Assembly: GCF_000379825.1 (NCBI RefSeq)
Contig: NZ_KB903839.1
Location: 159,110-223,109 of the forward strand
From: Longispora albida DSM 44784
Lineage (GTDB): Bacteria > Actinomycetota > Actinomycetes > Mycobacteriales > Micromonosporaceae
Length of the DNA: 64,000 nt
Direction: 5' to 3'
The notes under the pieces are model-generated. The model was not told the DNA's origin, searched no databases, and worked only from the letters and a program-made list of their open reading frames with translations. Positions 16,492 through 25,083 of this stretch are shown in pieces; within the stretch, counting starts at the first letter, position 1, and each line of letters opens with the position of its first letter. Position numbers and translations under genes: made by a program.

Positions 16492-18324
16492 GTGAAGGAG
16501 CAGCAGGGGGAGGGGCGTGCCACCGGCCGGACTCCGGCCGAAGGCACCCCCAGCCCGCCCGAAGAAGACCGTTCCCTGCTGGACTGGCACGGCTACTGGC
16601 CGTCCAAGCCGGGCACGGGGGCCGGGGCCCGCCGCAAGGGGCCCGACCTGGGGTTACCTGCTGGGGACGACCAGCAGGGCGAGGCCACCGACCTGGGTCC
16701 GGCGAACGCAAGTCTTGCCGATCCTGGATCCGTTCGAGAGCCCGTTCACGGGTTTGATCCTGAGCCCGATCCCGATCGTGATCGCGGGTTCGATCCCGGA
16801 TTCGGTTCCCGGCCCGGGTTGGAGTCCGATCCTGGGCTCGATCCCGGTTCCGATCCCCGTTCGCGTTCCGGGTCCGGAGCCGGTTCCGATCCCGAGTTCG
16901 GTTCCCGGCCCAGTCCTGGGTTCGATTCCAGGCCTGGTCGCAGGCCCGTTCATGGCCGGGGAGCGGAGGAAGCCCACCCTTGGGCCGCGTACGGCGATCC
17001 GGCCGACCGGCCCGGCGGCGAGGCTGCCCGCTGGCTGGGCGACCTTGCCCAGCCCGAGCAGCACCACCAGGCCGGGGCGGCTTTCGCCTGGCCGTTCCAG
17101 GAGGAAGCCCCCGCCGGAGACGCTGGCAGCCCACCGTGGCTGTCCGCTGAGGACGATCAGGCTGAAGGTGCGCCGAGGCGCTGGCCGGTAGCGGAGCCAG
17201 AGGATGCCCGCCCGGAGTTTCCGGCCGCCTGGCCGCTGCCCGAGCCGGAGGAAACGCCGGCGCGACGCCGAGGCTGGCCAGGTGCCGCCGAACGCAAGCC
17301 GCGATCGGAGGCCCGGGTAAGGCGGGGTCGCGCTGCGGCTAGCCCACCTTCATTGTCCGAAGAGGACAGTCCGGAGGGCGGCCCGCAGGGCGGATCACGG
17401 CGCGGCTGGGGCGCTCGGCGAGTCACCGGCGAACGCACCGAGCCCGGCAACGAGTTCGCCACCGAGCCCGACACCGAGTTCGGCAACGAGCCTGGCACCG
17501 CGCTGGGCTTCACTGCCAACAACGACAGCGACGACAACACCGCCGGCCGGCGCGCCACCGGCAGCCAGGGCAGTACCGGCAGCCGAGACGGCCGGAGGTC
17601 CCGCCCTGCGGCGTCGCAGGACGCAGGTCCGCCGCTGCAGTTCTCGCCGAATGAGACGGGCGAGATAGGTGAGGCCGGCGAGGATGAGGCCCCCGGGCGG
17701 AGTACCGGCGGCAGGCGTGGTCGCGCGCGCGAGGCGGGGTCCGGCGAGGGCACACGGGGTCGCCGGTCGCGGCGCCAGCCCGGCCAGATGACCGAGGAGG
17801 AGGCCCGTGATCCGCTGGCCGCCGCCCGGAACATCTGCCTGCGGCTGCTGACCGACCGGCCGCGTACCCGGGCTGAGCTCGCCACGGCCCTCGCCAAGCG
17901 CGGTATCCCGGCTGAGGCGGCCGATGCGGTTCTCGACCGGTACGACGAGGTGGGGCTGATCGATGACGCGGCCTTCGCCCGTGCCTGGGTGAGCAGCCGG
18001 CACCACGGCCGGGGGCTCGCCCGCCGGGCGCTCGGCCAGGAGTTGCGCCGCAAGGGCGTGGACACCGACACGATCGGGGAGGCGCTCGGCGAGCTGGACT
18101 CCGACACCGAGGAGGAGACGGCGCGGGCTCTGGTCGAGCGGAAGCTCCGGAGTACCCGGGGCGAGCCGGAGGCCGTGCTGCGCAAGCTCGTCGGGATGCT
18201 GGCCCGGAAGGGCTACGCGCCAGGGCTCTCGTTCCGCGTGGTCAAGGAGGCGCTGGAGCGGGCCGGGGAGGAAGCGGAGTTCGACCCGGAGGCGCTCAGC
18301 GACGGGTACCTGGGGGAGGTGTGA
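16492..18324 (+). CDS. recX: RecX with long low-complexity N-terminal extension
   Basis: The frame starts at GTG 16492 and gives 610 residues. Only the last 178 (from Met433, nt 17788, MTEEEARDPLAAARNICLRLL) are the RecX fold of three-helix repeats that binds and inhibits RecA filaments. The preceding 430 residues are disordered and compositionally extreme: Asp/Pro/Gly/Ser/Arg repeats at about residues 84-160 (FDPEPDPD, FGSRP twice), and a second repeat around 317-345 (PGNEFATEPDTEFGNEPG). An internal start at 17788 has no clear Shine-Dalgarno sequence. The extension holds a rare in-frame TTA codon (nt 16654). Short extensions are common in actinobacterial RecX; this one is unusually long. 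Confidence 0.92.
   Translation: MKEQQGEGRATGRTPAEGTPSPPEEDRSLLDWHGYWPSKPGTGAGARRKGPDLGLPAGDDQQGEATDLGPANASLADPGSVREPVHGFDPEPDPDRDRGFDPGFGSRPGLESDPGLDPGSDPRSRSGSGAGSDPEFGSRPSPGFDSRPGRRPVHGRGAEEAHPWAAYGDPADRPGGEAARWLGDLAQPEQHHQAGAAFAWPFQEEAPAGDAGSPPWLSAEDDQAEGAPRRWPVAEPEDARPEFPAAWPLPEPEETPARRRGWPGAAERKPRSEARVRRGRAAASPPSLSEEDSPEGGPQGGSRRGWGARRVTGERTEPGNEFATEPDTEFGNEPGTALGFTANNDSDDNTAGRRATGSQGSTGSRDGRRSRPAASQDAGPPLQFSPNETGEIGEAGEDEAPGRSTGGRRGRAREAGSGEGTRGRRSRRQPGQMTEEEARDPLAAARNICLRLLTDRPRTRAELATALAKRGIPAEAADAVLDRYDEVGLIDDAAFARAWVSSRHHGRGLARRALGQELRRKGVDTDTIGEALGELDSDTEEETARALVERKLRSTRGEPEAVLRKLVGMLARKGYAPGLSFRVVKEALERAGEEAEFDPEALSDGYLGEV
16740..16960 (+). repeat. Degenerate tandem repeat inside recX
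   Basis: Imperfect short repeats built on GATCCCG, GATTCC and GGTTCC units; the 15-mer TTCGGTTCCCGGCCC occurs twice (near 16801 and 16900). They encode the Asp/Pro/Gly/Arg-rich stretch of the RecX extension and are prone to slippage. Confidence 0.65.
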
Positions 18325-18690
18325 GGGGGGCCGCCGGGCGGTGGTGCGCGGGGCGCACGTGCACGGCCCCTCCGGTACCTGGGAAGATGGCGGGGAGGCG
18401 GCCACGTGGCCGATGGTGCTTCCTTGACCGGGACAGCTCTTTCGACCTAGCCTCGCAGTAACAACGAGGAGAACGTCCGAGTACAGCGGGTTACCCGCAC
18501 TCATATAGCGCATGTCATGAAAGCGATCTTTGGCACGGCACGCCCGGCTTGACCATCCGGCTTGACCTTCCGGCTGTGGCCGGATGGCTCGGTGACAGCT
18601 CGGTAGCGGGGCCGGCCCGAGCCTGCATACTCCTCGGCAGCGGCGGTGACGACAGCGGCGGGAGCCGCGAGGTACGGGGAGGAGGCGGCC
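18325..18690. other. 366-bp gap between recX and rny
   Basis: No convincing gene. It holds a 6-bp hairpin GCGGGT-T-ACCCGC (18486-18498), and a direct repeat CCGGCTTGACC at 18544-18554 and 18557-18567 with a third partial unit at 18570. CATACT at about 18628 is a possible -10 for rny. The TTGACC copies resemble -35 boxes but none is at proper spacing to that -10. Confidence 0.5.
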
Positions 18691-20829
18691 GTGACCGCGA
18701 TCGAGTTCGGGGTTCTGGCTGCTGTCGTTGTGCTGGCCGTTCTGGTGCTGGCCTGCCTGTTCCTGGTGCTCCGGCGCCTGCAGGGCGTCCCGGGAGCCGC
18801 TGTGGCCCCGGGAGGGTCCGAGGCGGCCAGGCTGCGTGCCGAGGAGGAGGCTGCCCGGATCGCCGAGCGGGCCACGCTGGAGGCCGAGCGGCTCCAGGGC
18901 CGGGCGGAGAGCGAGCTGGCCAGGGCCCGGGCAGAGGCCGTGGAGGTCGTGGCCGAGGCCAAGACGCAGGCGCAGGAGGCTGTCGCCCGGGCGCGCGCCG
19001 AGGCAGAGCAGCTCACCGCGACGGCCAAGGCTCAGGCCGAGCGCTCGGCGGCCGAGGCTCGCTCGGGTGCCGAGACCCTGCTGGCCCAGGCGAAGTCCGA
19101 CTCGGAAGCACTGATCACCCAGGTGCGCGCCCGGGCGGAGGAGACGGCCGCCGAGGCGAAGACCCGGGCCGCCGAGCTGTCCGCTGAGGCGAGGTCCCGG
19201 GCGGAGCAGATCGCCGCCGACGCCGCGGCGAAGGCCGAGCGTGTGCTGGCCGAGGCGACCGCCCAGGCGAGCCAGCTGGCCGCCGACGCGAAGACGCAGG
19301 CCGAGCGGCTGATCGCCGACGGTACGACGCAGGCTGAGCAGACTCTGGCCCGCGCGGCGGCCGACCGCGACGCCCTGACCGCGCAGGCGGAGTCCCTGCG
19401 GGCCGAGGCGGTCCGGATCAGGGACGGTGCCGCGCAGGCCGCGGCGGACGCGCGGACGGCTGCGCGTGCCGAGTACGACCAGAAGCTTGTGCAGCTCACC
19501 AGCCGCCTCGCCGCCGTCGAGCAGCAGCAGGCGCGGATCGACGAGCGGGAGCTGCGGCTGGCCAGCGAGGCCGAGCGGCTGACCGAGCGGGACAAGCGGA
19601 TCGCCACGGCCGAGGCTGGCCTGGCCAGCCGCGAGGCCCAGCTGGCCGAGCAGGAGGTCGTCCTGGCCGAGGCGCACGACGAGCGTCTCAAGGAGCTGTC
19701 CCGGGTGGCTGGCCTGACCGCCGACGCGGCGAAGGCCGAGCTGGTCTCGACGCTCGAGGGCCAGGCCAAGCGCCAGGCCGCGGTGCTGATCCGCGACATC
19801 GAGGCCGACGCGCGTTCCACGGCGGAGACCAGGGCCAGGCACATCGTGGTCGACGCCATCCAGCGGGTGGCCAGCGAGCAGACGGCCGAGAGCGTGGTCA
19901 GCGTCCTGCACCTGCCGAGCGACGAGATGAAGGGCCGGATCATCGGCCGGGAGGGCCGCAACATCCGGGCCTTCGAGTCCGTCACCGGGGTCAACCTGAT
20001 CATCGACGACACGCCGGAAGCCGTGCTGCTGTCGTGCTTCGACCCGGTCCGGCGGGAGATTGGCCGGGTCACGCTGGAGAAGCTGGTCCTGGACGGCCGG
20101 ATCCACCCGCACCGGATCGAGGAGATCCACGACCTCGCGAAGTACGAGGTGGAGAAGCTGTGCCGCCGGGCGGCCGAGGACGCGCTGGTCGAGGTCGGCA
20201 TCACGAGCATCCATCCGGAGCTGATCGGGCTGCTCGGCAGGCTGCGGTACAGGACGAGCTACGGGCAGAACGTGCTCAAGCACCTGGTCGAGACCGCGCA
20301 CATCGCCGGCATCATGGCCGCAGAGCTGGGCCTCAAGCCCGACCTGATCAAGCGGGGCGCGTTCCTGCACGACATCGGCAAGGCGCTCACCCACGAGGTC
20401 GAGGGCAGCCACGCGCTGATCGGCGCGGAGGTGGCCCGGCGGTACGGCGAGCCGGAGGAGGTGGTGCACGCGATCGAGGCGCACCACAACGAGGTGCAGC
20501 CGCAGACCATCGAGGCCGTGCTGACCCAGGCGTCGGACTCCTGTTCCGGTGGCCGTCCGGGTGCCCGGCGGGAGAGCCTGGAGGCCTACGTCAAGCGGCT
20601 GGAGCGGATCGAGGAGATCGCCGGGGACCGCGAGGGCGTGGACAAGGTGTTCGCCATGCAGGCCGGCCGGGAGATCCGGGTCATGGTCAAGCCGGACGAC
20701 GTCGACGACATCGGGGCGGCCGTGCTGGCCAGGGATGTCGCCAAGCAGATCGAGGACGAGCTGACCTACCCGGGGCAGATCCGGGTCACGGTGGTCCGCG
20801 AGTCCCGGGTGAGCGAGATCGCCCGCTGA
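18691..20829 (+). CDS. rny: Ribonuclease Y with extended coiled coil
   Basis: The start is GTG 18691, with GGGGAGGAGG just upstream; the in-frame ATG at 18646 lacks a site. The 712-residue protein has one N-terminal membrane helix (about 6-28), an Ala/Glu/Arg-rich coiled coil (about 40-380), a KH domain (GRIIGREGRN at about 415) and an HD domain with the metal-binding HDIGKA at about 560. The C-terminus DELTYPGQIRVTVVRESR is diagnostic of RNase Y. It is a membrane-tethered endoribonuclease starting mRNA decay. The protein is about 190 residues longer than Bacillus subtilis RNase Y (520 aa), all of it in the coiled coil. Catalytic residues are intact. Confidence 0.96.
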   Translation: MTAIEFGVLAAVVVLAVLVLACLFLVLRRLQGVPGAAVAPGGSEAARLRAEEEAARIAERATLEAERLQGRAESELARARAEAVEVVAEAKTQAQEAVARARAEAEQLTATAKAQAERSAAEARSGAETLLAQAKSDSEALITQVRARAEETAAEAKTRAAELSAEARSRAEQIAADAAAKAERVLAEATAQASQLAADAKTQAERLIADGTTQAEQTLARAAADRDALTAQAESLRAEAVRIRDGAAQAAADARTAARAEYDQKLVQLTSRLAAVEQQQARIDERELRLASEAERLTERDKRIATAEAGLASREAQLAEQEVVLAEAHDERLKELSRVAGLTADAAKAELVSTLEGQAKRQAAVLIRDIEADARSTAETRARHIVVDAIQRVASEQTAESVVSVLHLPSDEMKGRIIGREGRNIRAFESVTGVNLIIDDTPEAVLLSCFDPVRREIGRVTLEKLVLDGRIHPHRIEEIHDLAKYEVEKLCRRAAEDALVEVGITSIHPELIGLLGRLRYRTSYGQNVLKHLVETAHIAGIMAAELGLKPDLIKRGAFLHDIGKALTHEVEGSHALIGAEVARRYGEPEEVVHAIEAHHNEVQPQTIEAVLTQASDSCSGGRPGARRESLEAYVKRLERIEEIAGDREGVDKVFAMQAGREIRVMVKPDDVDDIGAAVLARDVAKQIEDELTYPGQIRVTVVRESRVSEIAR

Positions 20830-20895
20830 CCCGGTGCGCCGCAGGCCCGACCGGGGGACCGGGCAATCCGCTGTCGCCGTCCCGGTGACTGTCGG

Positions 20896-20901
20896 TAGTC
20901 T
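20896..20901 (+). promoter_or_regulatory. Leaderless -10 element (TAGTCT) of the GNAT gene
   Basis: TAGTCT is followed by 6 nt and then GTG 20908; no Shine-Dalgarno sequence is present. Confidence 0.55.
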
Positions 20902-20907
20902 CGCCCG

Positions 20908-21438
20908 GTGATAGAGATCAAGACTGAGCGGTTGCTCCTGCGGGACTGGCGCGACGAGGACCTGCCGGCCTGGACGGCCATCAACGCCGACCCGGAGGTC
21001 CGTGAGTACCTGGGGCCGGTGTGGGACGAGGCGCAGTCCGCCGCGTCGATGGTGAAGTACCAGGAGGCGTACCAGCGCAACGGCTTCAGCTTCTGGGCCG
21101 TGGAGTCCCTGGCCACCGGCGAGCTGCTCGGGCTGGCGGGGCTGGACCCGGTCGAGCCGGAGGTACCCTTCGACGGCATCGAGATCGGCTGGCGGCTCGC
21201 CCGCTCGGCGTGGGGCAAGGGCTACGCGTCCGAGGCGGCGCTGGCCGCGCTGGACTTCGGGTTCCGTACGGCTGGGCTGGCGGAGATCTTCGCGATCACG
21301 CTGGCCGGGAATGTCCGCTCACAGGCGGTGATGACCCGGGTCGGCATGACGCACGTACCGGAGCGTGACTTCGTCTACCACGAGACGCCGGGCGACGAGG
21401 GCTACCAGCACGTGGTGTGGAGCAAGAAGGCCGCGTAA
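20908..21438 (+). CDS. GNAT family N-acetyltransferase (RimJ-like)
   Basis: The 176-residue protein starts MIEIKTERLLLRDWRDEDL, the usual opening of RimJ/RimL-type acetyltransferases. It has the acetyl-CoA loop in RSAWGKGYASEAALAAL (about residues 95-111) and the final NVRSQAVMTRVGM. It would transfer acetyl from acetyl-CoA to a protein or small-molecule amine; the acceptor is unknown. It is a stand-alone leaderless gene ending in a terminator shared with the convergent ABC-transporter operon. Confidence 0.88.
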   Translation: MIEIKTERLLLRDWRDEDLPAWTAINADPEVREYLGPVWDEAQSAASMVKYQEAYQRNGFSFWAVESLATGELLGLAGLDPVEPEVPFDGIEIGWRLARSAWGKGYASEAALAALDFGFRTAGLAEIFAITLAGNVRSQAVMTRVGMTHVPERDFVYHETPGDEGYQHVVWSKKAA

Positions 21439-21441
21439 CGC

Positions 21442-21482
21442 AAAGGTGCCCGGGACGGCAGCGAGCCGGTCCGGGCACCTTT
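21442..21482. terminator. Bidirectional terminator
   Basis: AAAGGTGCCCGG (21442-21453) pairs perfectly with CCGGGCACCTTT (21471-21482), with further partial pairing inside. It separates the GNAT gene from gluD and has A- and T-flanks for both directions. Confidence 0.75.
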
Positions 21483-21494
21483 CAGCGCTACCCC

Positions 21495-22532
21495 TCAGAT
21501 GGGCCCGGTGCCGTCGACGCCGGTCTCCACGACGGTCGGCGCAGCGGCCGCGACGTCCTTCGTCTTCTTGCCCGTGGCGAGCCGGTGCTGCACGTACTGG
21601 GCGAGCTTCGACAACGCGTAGTTCGCGGTGATGAACATGACCGCGATGACGGTGTACACCTGGATCGGGTTGCCCAGGGTCCCGACGATCTGCTTGCCAA
21701 CGTTCAGCAGGTCCTCGTAGGAGATGATGAAGCCCAGTGACGTGTCCTTGAGGACCACGACGAGCTGGCTGATCAGCGCCGGGAGCATCACCTTGAAGGC
21801 CTGCGGCAGCAGGATGATCCGGGTGGTCTGGAAGGTGCTCAGCCCGAGGGCGGAGGCGGCTTCGGCCTGCCCGCCGGGGAGCCCGGCCATGCCGGAGCGG
21901 AGGATCTCGGCGATGACGACGCTGTTGTAGATGCCCAGGCCGATGACCAGGTACCACAGGGGCTCCAGGTTCAGGCCGACCGTCGGCCCGAACCGGGCGA
22001 CGAAGAAGATCGTGATGACGACCGGCAGGCCACGGGCGATCTCCACGTACCCGCGGAGCAGGGCGTTGCCCGTCCACACCAGACCGCGCAGGCCGCCAGC
22101 CTCGACCCCGCGGAGCCGCGTCGGTGTCGCGTTGGGTGAGTCGACAGTGGTGACGACCGGATTGCCCAGCAGCGTGGAGAAGCGGCGGCTTCGCAGCCCG
22201 CCGAGCTGCACGCGCGCGATGGCCAGGGCTGTGCCCGCGGCGACCGAGACGACGATCGCGAGTACGGCGGCGAGCAGCGTCATCTGCGCGCCTTCCCAGA
22301 TCCGCTGCCAGACCAGCGCGAACGCGTCGACACCCTCGAACTCGTAGCCGGGGATGAGGAGCGGGCCCCACTTCTCCTCCGTGAACTGCCCGTTGCGTTC
22401 GAGGGGGAGGTACACGAAGTAGTACAGGCCGGCCACGACGGCAGCCAGCACGACGATGCTGCCGATCAGGGTGACGCGCTTGGCGCGCGGGCCTGGGGCG
22501 TCGTAGAGGACGCTCGCCTGCTGGTTCTTCAT
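21495..22532 (-). CDS. gluD: Polar amino-acid ABC transporter permease (GluD-type)
   Basis: The 345-residue permease has a long N-terminal part with one helix (about 20-42) and a periplasmic-side segment, then five helices. The EAA loop reads GQAEAASALGLSTFQTTRIILLPQAF, typical of His/Glu/Gln-type permeases (HEQRo). It overlaps gluC by 4 bp and is last in gluABCD. It forms the membrane channel with GluC. Confidence 0.92.
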   Translation of the reverse strand: MKNQQASVLYDAPGPRAKRVTLIGSIVVLAAVVAGLYYFVYLPLERNGQFTEEKWGPLLIPGYEFEGVDAFALVWQRIWEGAQMTLLAAVLAIVVSVAAGTALAIARVQLGGLRSRRFSTLLGNPVVTTVDSPNATPTRLRGVEAGGLRGLVWTGNALLRGYVEIARGLPVVITIFFVARFGPTVGLNLEPLWYLVIGLGIYNSVVIAEILRSGMAGLPGGQAEAASALGLSTFQTTRIILLPQAFKVMLPALISQLVVVLKDTSLGFIISYEDLLNVGKQIVGTLGNPIQVYTVIAVMFITANYALSKLAQYVQHRLATGKKTKDVAAAAPTVVETGVDGTGPI

Positions 22533-23236
22533 CGGGCCACCGCCCGGCGCTTCTCGATCCGGTCGAGGAGCAGCCCCAGCGGGATGGTCATGATGAGGTA
22601 TCCGATCGAGATGCCGATGAACACGGGGATGATGGGCTCACCGCCGGCCCCGGTGAGCCGGTCGGCCACCGAGGACAGGTCGCCGACGACGCCGAAGAAG
22701 CCGGCCAGCGCCGAGTTCTTGATCATGGCGATGATGACCGAGCCCAGCGGGACGATCGCGGCCTTCCAGGCCTGGGGGAGCACGACGTGCCGCAGGTTCT
22801 GGGTGAAGGTCAGGCCCAGTGACCTGGCGGCCTCCGCCTGCCCGGCCGGGACGGCGTTGATGCCGGCCCGCAGTGCCTCGCACACGAACGCCGCCGTGTA
22901 GAGGGTCAGCGCGATGACCGCGAGCCGGAAGAACGGCAGGTCGGTACCGAGCCGCCGGAACAGCTGATCCAGCAGCGGGATCTTCAGGAAGTTCCCGTTG
23001 ACGCCGATCGTCGGCAGCGCGAACGCGCAGAAGAACATGACGATCGTCAGCGGCATGTTCCGGAACACCGTCACGTACGCGGTGCCGACAGCCCTCAGCG
23101 GCGGCACCGGTGAGATCCGCAGTACCGCGACGGCGGTGCCCACGACGAGGGCACCGATCGCGGACAGCAGGCAGAGCTGGAAGGTGACCCAGAACCCGGA
23201 CACGAACTGGTCCGAGTACTTGATGAGTACGTCCAC
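22529..23236 (-). CDS. gluC: Polar amino-acid ABC transporter permease (GluC-type)
   Basis: The 235-residue permease has five hydrophobic helices and the EAA motif GQAEAARSLGLTFTQNLRHVVLPQAW at about residues 132-157, which docks onto the ATPase. It is the HEQRo family, partner of GluD. The stop overlaps the gluD start (ATGA). Confidence 0.93.
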   Translation of the reverse strand: MDVLIKYSDQFVSGFWVTFQLCLLSAIGALVVGTAVAVLRISPVPPLRAVGTAYVTVFRNMPLTIVMFFCAFALPTIGVNGNFLKIPLLDQLFRRLGTDLPFFRLAVIALTLYTAAFVCEALRAGINAVPAGQAEAARSLGLTFTQNLRHVVLPQAWKAAIVPLGSVIIAMIKNSALAGFFGVVGDLSSVADRLTGAGGEPIIPVFIGISIGYLIMTIPLGLLLDRIEKRRAVAR

Positions 23237-23274
23237 TCGGCTACCTCTTCACCTTCCAGCTCTCCTCGTACTGC

Positions 23275-24159
23275 CTAGTACCGGTTGACGGCGGGCATGG
23301 TCGGGGCCGGGGCGAACTTGCCGGCCGTGGCGTCCCACGCCTTCTTGTACCTGCCGTCGGTGTTGATCTTCTCGAGCGTGTTGTTGATGAAGGTGCGGAA
23401 CTCGTTGTCGCCCTTCTTCACGCCGATGCCGTACGGCTCCTTGGTGAAGGTGTCGCCGGCCAGCTTGAAGGAGGCCTCGTCGCGGGCGACGTAGCCGAGC
23501 AGGATCACGTTGTCGGTGGTGACCGCGTCGACCTGCTTGTTCTTCAGCGCGTCCCGGCACTTGTCGTACGTGTCGAACAGGACCAGCTGGGCTGCCTTGT
23601 CCTTGATGTACTTCTCGATGTTGACGGCCGGGGTCGAGCCGGTCACGGAGCAGACCTTCTTCGAGCCCTCCTTCAGCGAGTCCGGCCCGGTGATCGAGTT
23701 GTCGTCCTTGCGGACCATCAGGGCCTGGCCGGCCTCGTAGTACGGCCCCGCGAAGTCGATCTTCTGCTTGCGGGTGTCGTTGATCGTGTACGTGGCGACG
23801 ACGAAGTCGACCTTGCCCTGCTCGATGACCTCCTCGCGGACCTTCGACGGGGTCTCCACCCACTCGATCTTGTCCGCGGAGATGCCCAGCTCGGCCGCGA
23901 TCAGCTTGGCGATCTCGACGTCGAAGCCGGCCGGCTTGCCGTCGAGGCCCTTGAGGCCGAAGCCGGGCTGGTCGAACTTGGTGCCGATGGTGACCTTGCC
24001 GGCCTTGTTCAGCGTGTCCATCTTCGTACCGGCGGCGAAGCTGGGCTTGGCCACCGGGTCACCGTTGCTGCCCTTGTCGGCCTTGTCGCCACCACAGGCG
24101 GCGGCGGACATGGCGAGTACTGCGATGGCGGCGGTGGCCGCCAGGCGCGTGAAACGCAT
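23275..24159 (-). CDS. gluB: Glutamate/polar amino-acid binding lipoprotein (GluB-type)
   Basis: The 294-residue protein starts with a lipoprotein signal ending at the lipobox SAAAC (Cys22), then a Ser/Lys/Gly-rich linker and a type-II periplasmic binding fold. The fold has the family 3 motifs KFDQPGFGLKGLDGKPAGFDVEIAKLI and VDFVVATYTINDTRKQKIDFAGPYYEAGQAL. A GGAGGAG site precedes the ATG. It captures glutamate or a similar amino acid for the GluCD channel. Confidence 0.95.
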   Translation of the reverse strand: MRFTRLAATAAIAVLAMSAAACGGDKADKGSNGDPVAKPSFAAGTKMDTLNKAGKVTIGTKFDQPGFGLKGLDGKPAGFDVEIAKLIAAELGISADKIEWVETPSKVREEVIEQGKVDFVVATYTINDTRKQKIDFAGPYYEAGQALMVRKDDNSITGPDSLKEGSKKVCSVTGSTPAVNIEKYIKDKAAQLVLFDTYDKCRDALKNKQVDAVTTDNVILLGYVARDEASFKLAGDTFTKEPYGIGVKKGDNEFRTFINNTLEKINTDGRYKKAWDATAGKFAPAPTMPAVNRY

Positions 24160-24264
24160 CGTGCTCTCTCCTCCTCAAGCACCGCCCAGCCGCATGGCGG
24201 GCGGGTCCGCAGGCTCGGATGAGACATCCAAGCCCTTGGTTCAATACAAGCCCACGGAACCGTT

Positions 24265-25005
24265 CTAGTGCAGGATCTTGGACAGGAAGTCCTGGGCGCG
24301 CGCGCTCTTCGGCCGGGCGAAGAACTCCTCCGGCCCCGCCTCCTCGACCACCTGGCCGTCGGCCATGAACACCACCCGGTTGGCTGCCTGGCGGGCGAAG
24401 CCCATCTCGTGGGTGACGACGACCATCGTCATGCCTTCCCTGGCCAGCGAGGTCATCACGTCGAGCACCTCGGAGACCATCTCGGGGTCCAGGGCGCTGG
24501 TCGGCTCGTCGAAGAGCATCGCCTTGGGCCGCATGGCCAGCGCCCGGGCGATCGCCGCCCGCTGCTGCTGGCCGCCGGAGAGCTGCGCCGGGTACTTGTC
24601 GGCCTGGTTGGCGATCCCGACCCGGCTGAGCAGCGCCATCCCGGCCTCCTTGGCCTTGGACGGCGAGTCCTTCAGTACCTTGACCGGCCCGAGCGTGACG
24701 TTCTCCAGGATCGTCTTGTGCGCGAAGAGGTTGAACGACTGGAACACCATGCCGACCTCGCTGCGCAGCCTGGCCAGCGCCTTGCCCTCGGCCGGCAGCT
24801 CCCGGCCGTCGAACCTGATGCTGCCGGACGTGATCGGCTCCAGCCGGTTGATCACGCGGCACAGCGTGGACTTGCCGGAGCCGGACGGCCCGATCACGAC
24901 AACGACCTCGCCCTTGGTGATCTCCAGGTTGATGTCCTGGAGGACGTGCAGCGGGCCGTACCACTTGTTCACGGCCGTGATCTGCACCAGGGGGGTATCA
25001 GTCAT
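24265..25005 (-). CDS. gluA: Polar amino-acid ABC transporter ATPase (GluA-type)
   Basis: The 246-residue ATPase shows Walker [10 protein letters not shown], the signature [13 protein letters not shown], Walker [14 protein letters not shown] and the H-loop VVTHEMGFA. It powers uptake through GluCD. It is the first gene of gluABCD; a GGAG site precedes ATG 25005. The gap to gluB (105 bp) contains a G/C-rich imperfect hairpin. Confidence 0.95.
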   Translation of the reverse strand: MTDTPLVQITAVNKWYGPLHVLQDINLEITKGEVVVVIGPSGSGKSTLCRVINRLEPITSGSIRFDGRELPAEGKALARLRSEVGMVFQSFNLFAHKTILENVTLGPVKVLKDSPSKAKEAGMALLSRVGIANQADKYPAQLSGGQQQRAAIARALAMRPKAMLFDEPTSALDPEMVSEVLDVMTSLAREGMTMVVVTHEMGFARQAANRVVFMADGQVVEEAGPEEFFARPKSARAQDFLSKILH

Positions 25006-25083
25006 GTGAACTCCATCATCGCCTGCCAGTGCACGTCACTGTAGCGGGCTGCGCAAACCGGTTGGCGTAACCTTGCTGGCGAG

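Noticed and set aside
16905..16935. tRNA T-arm-like sequence (GGGTTCGATTCCAGG)
   Set aside because: It lies inside the recX repeats, which generate GGTTCGATTCC by chance; no acceptor stem or anticodon arm is present.
16740..16960. CRISPR-like repeats
   Set aside because: Units are short, in-frame with recX and lack spacers.
18516..18552. Tiny frame MKAIFGTARPA before rny
   Set aside because: No Shine-Dalgarno or promoter spacing supports it.
17395..20487. Open frame of over 1000 codons antisense to recX/rny
   Set aside because: It is a high-GC shadow of the rny coiled-coil codons; composition is that of an antisense frame and no family motif appears.
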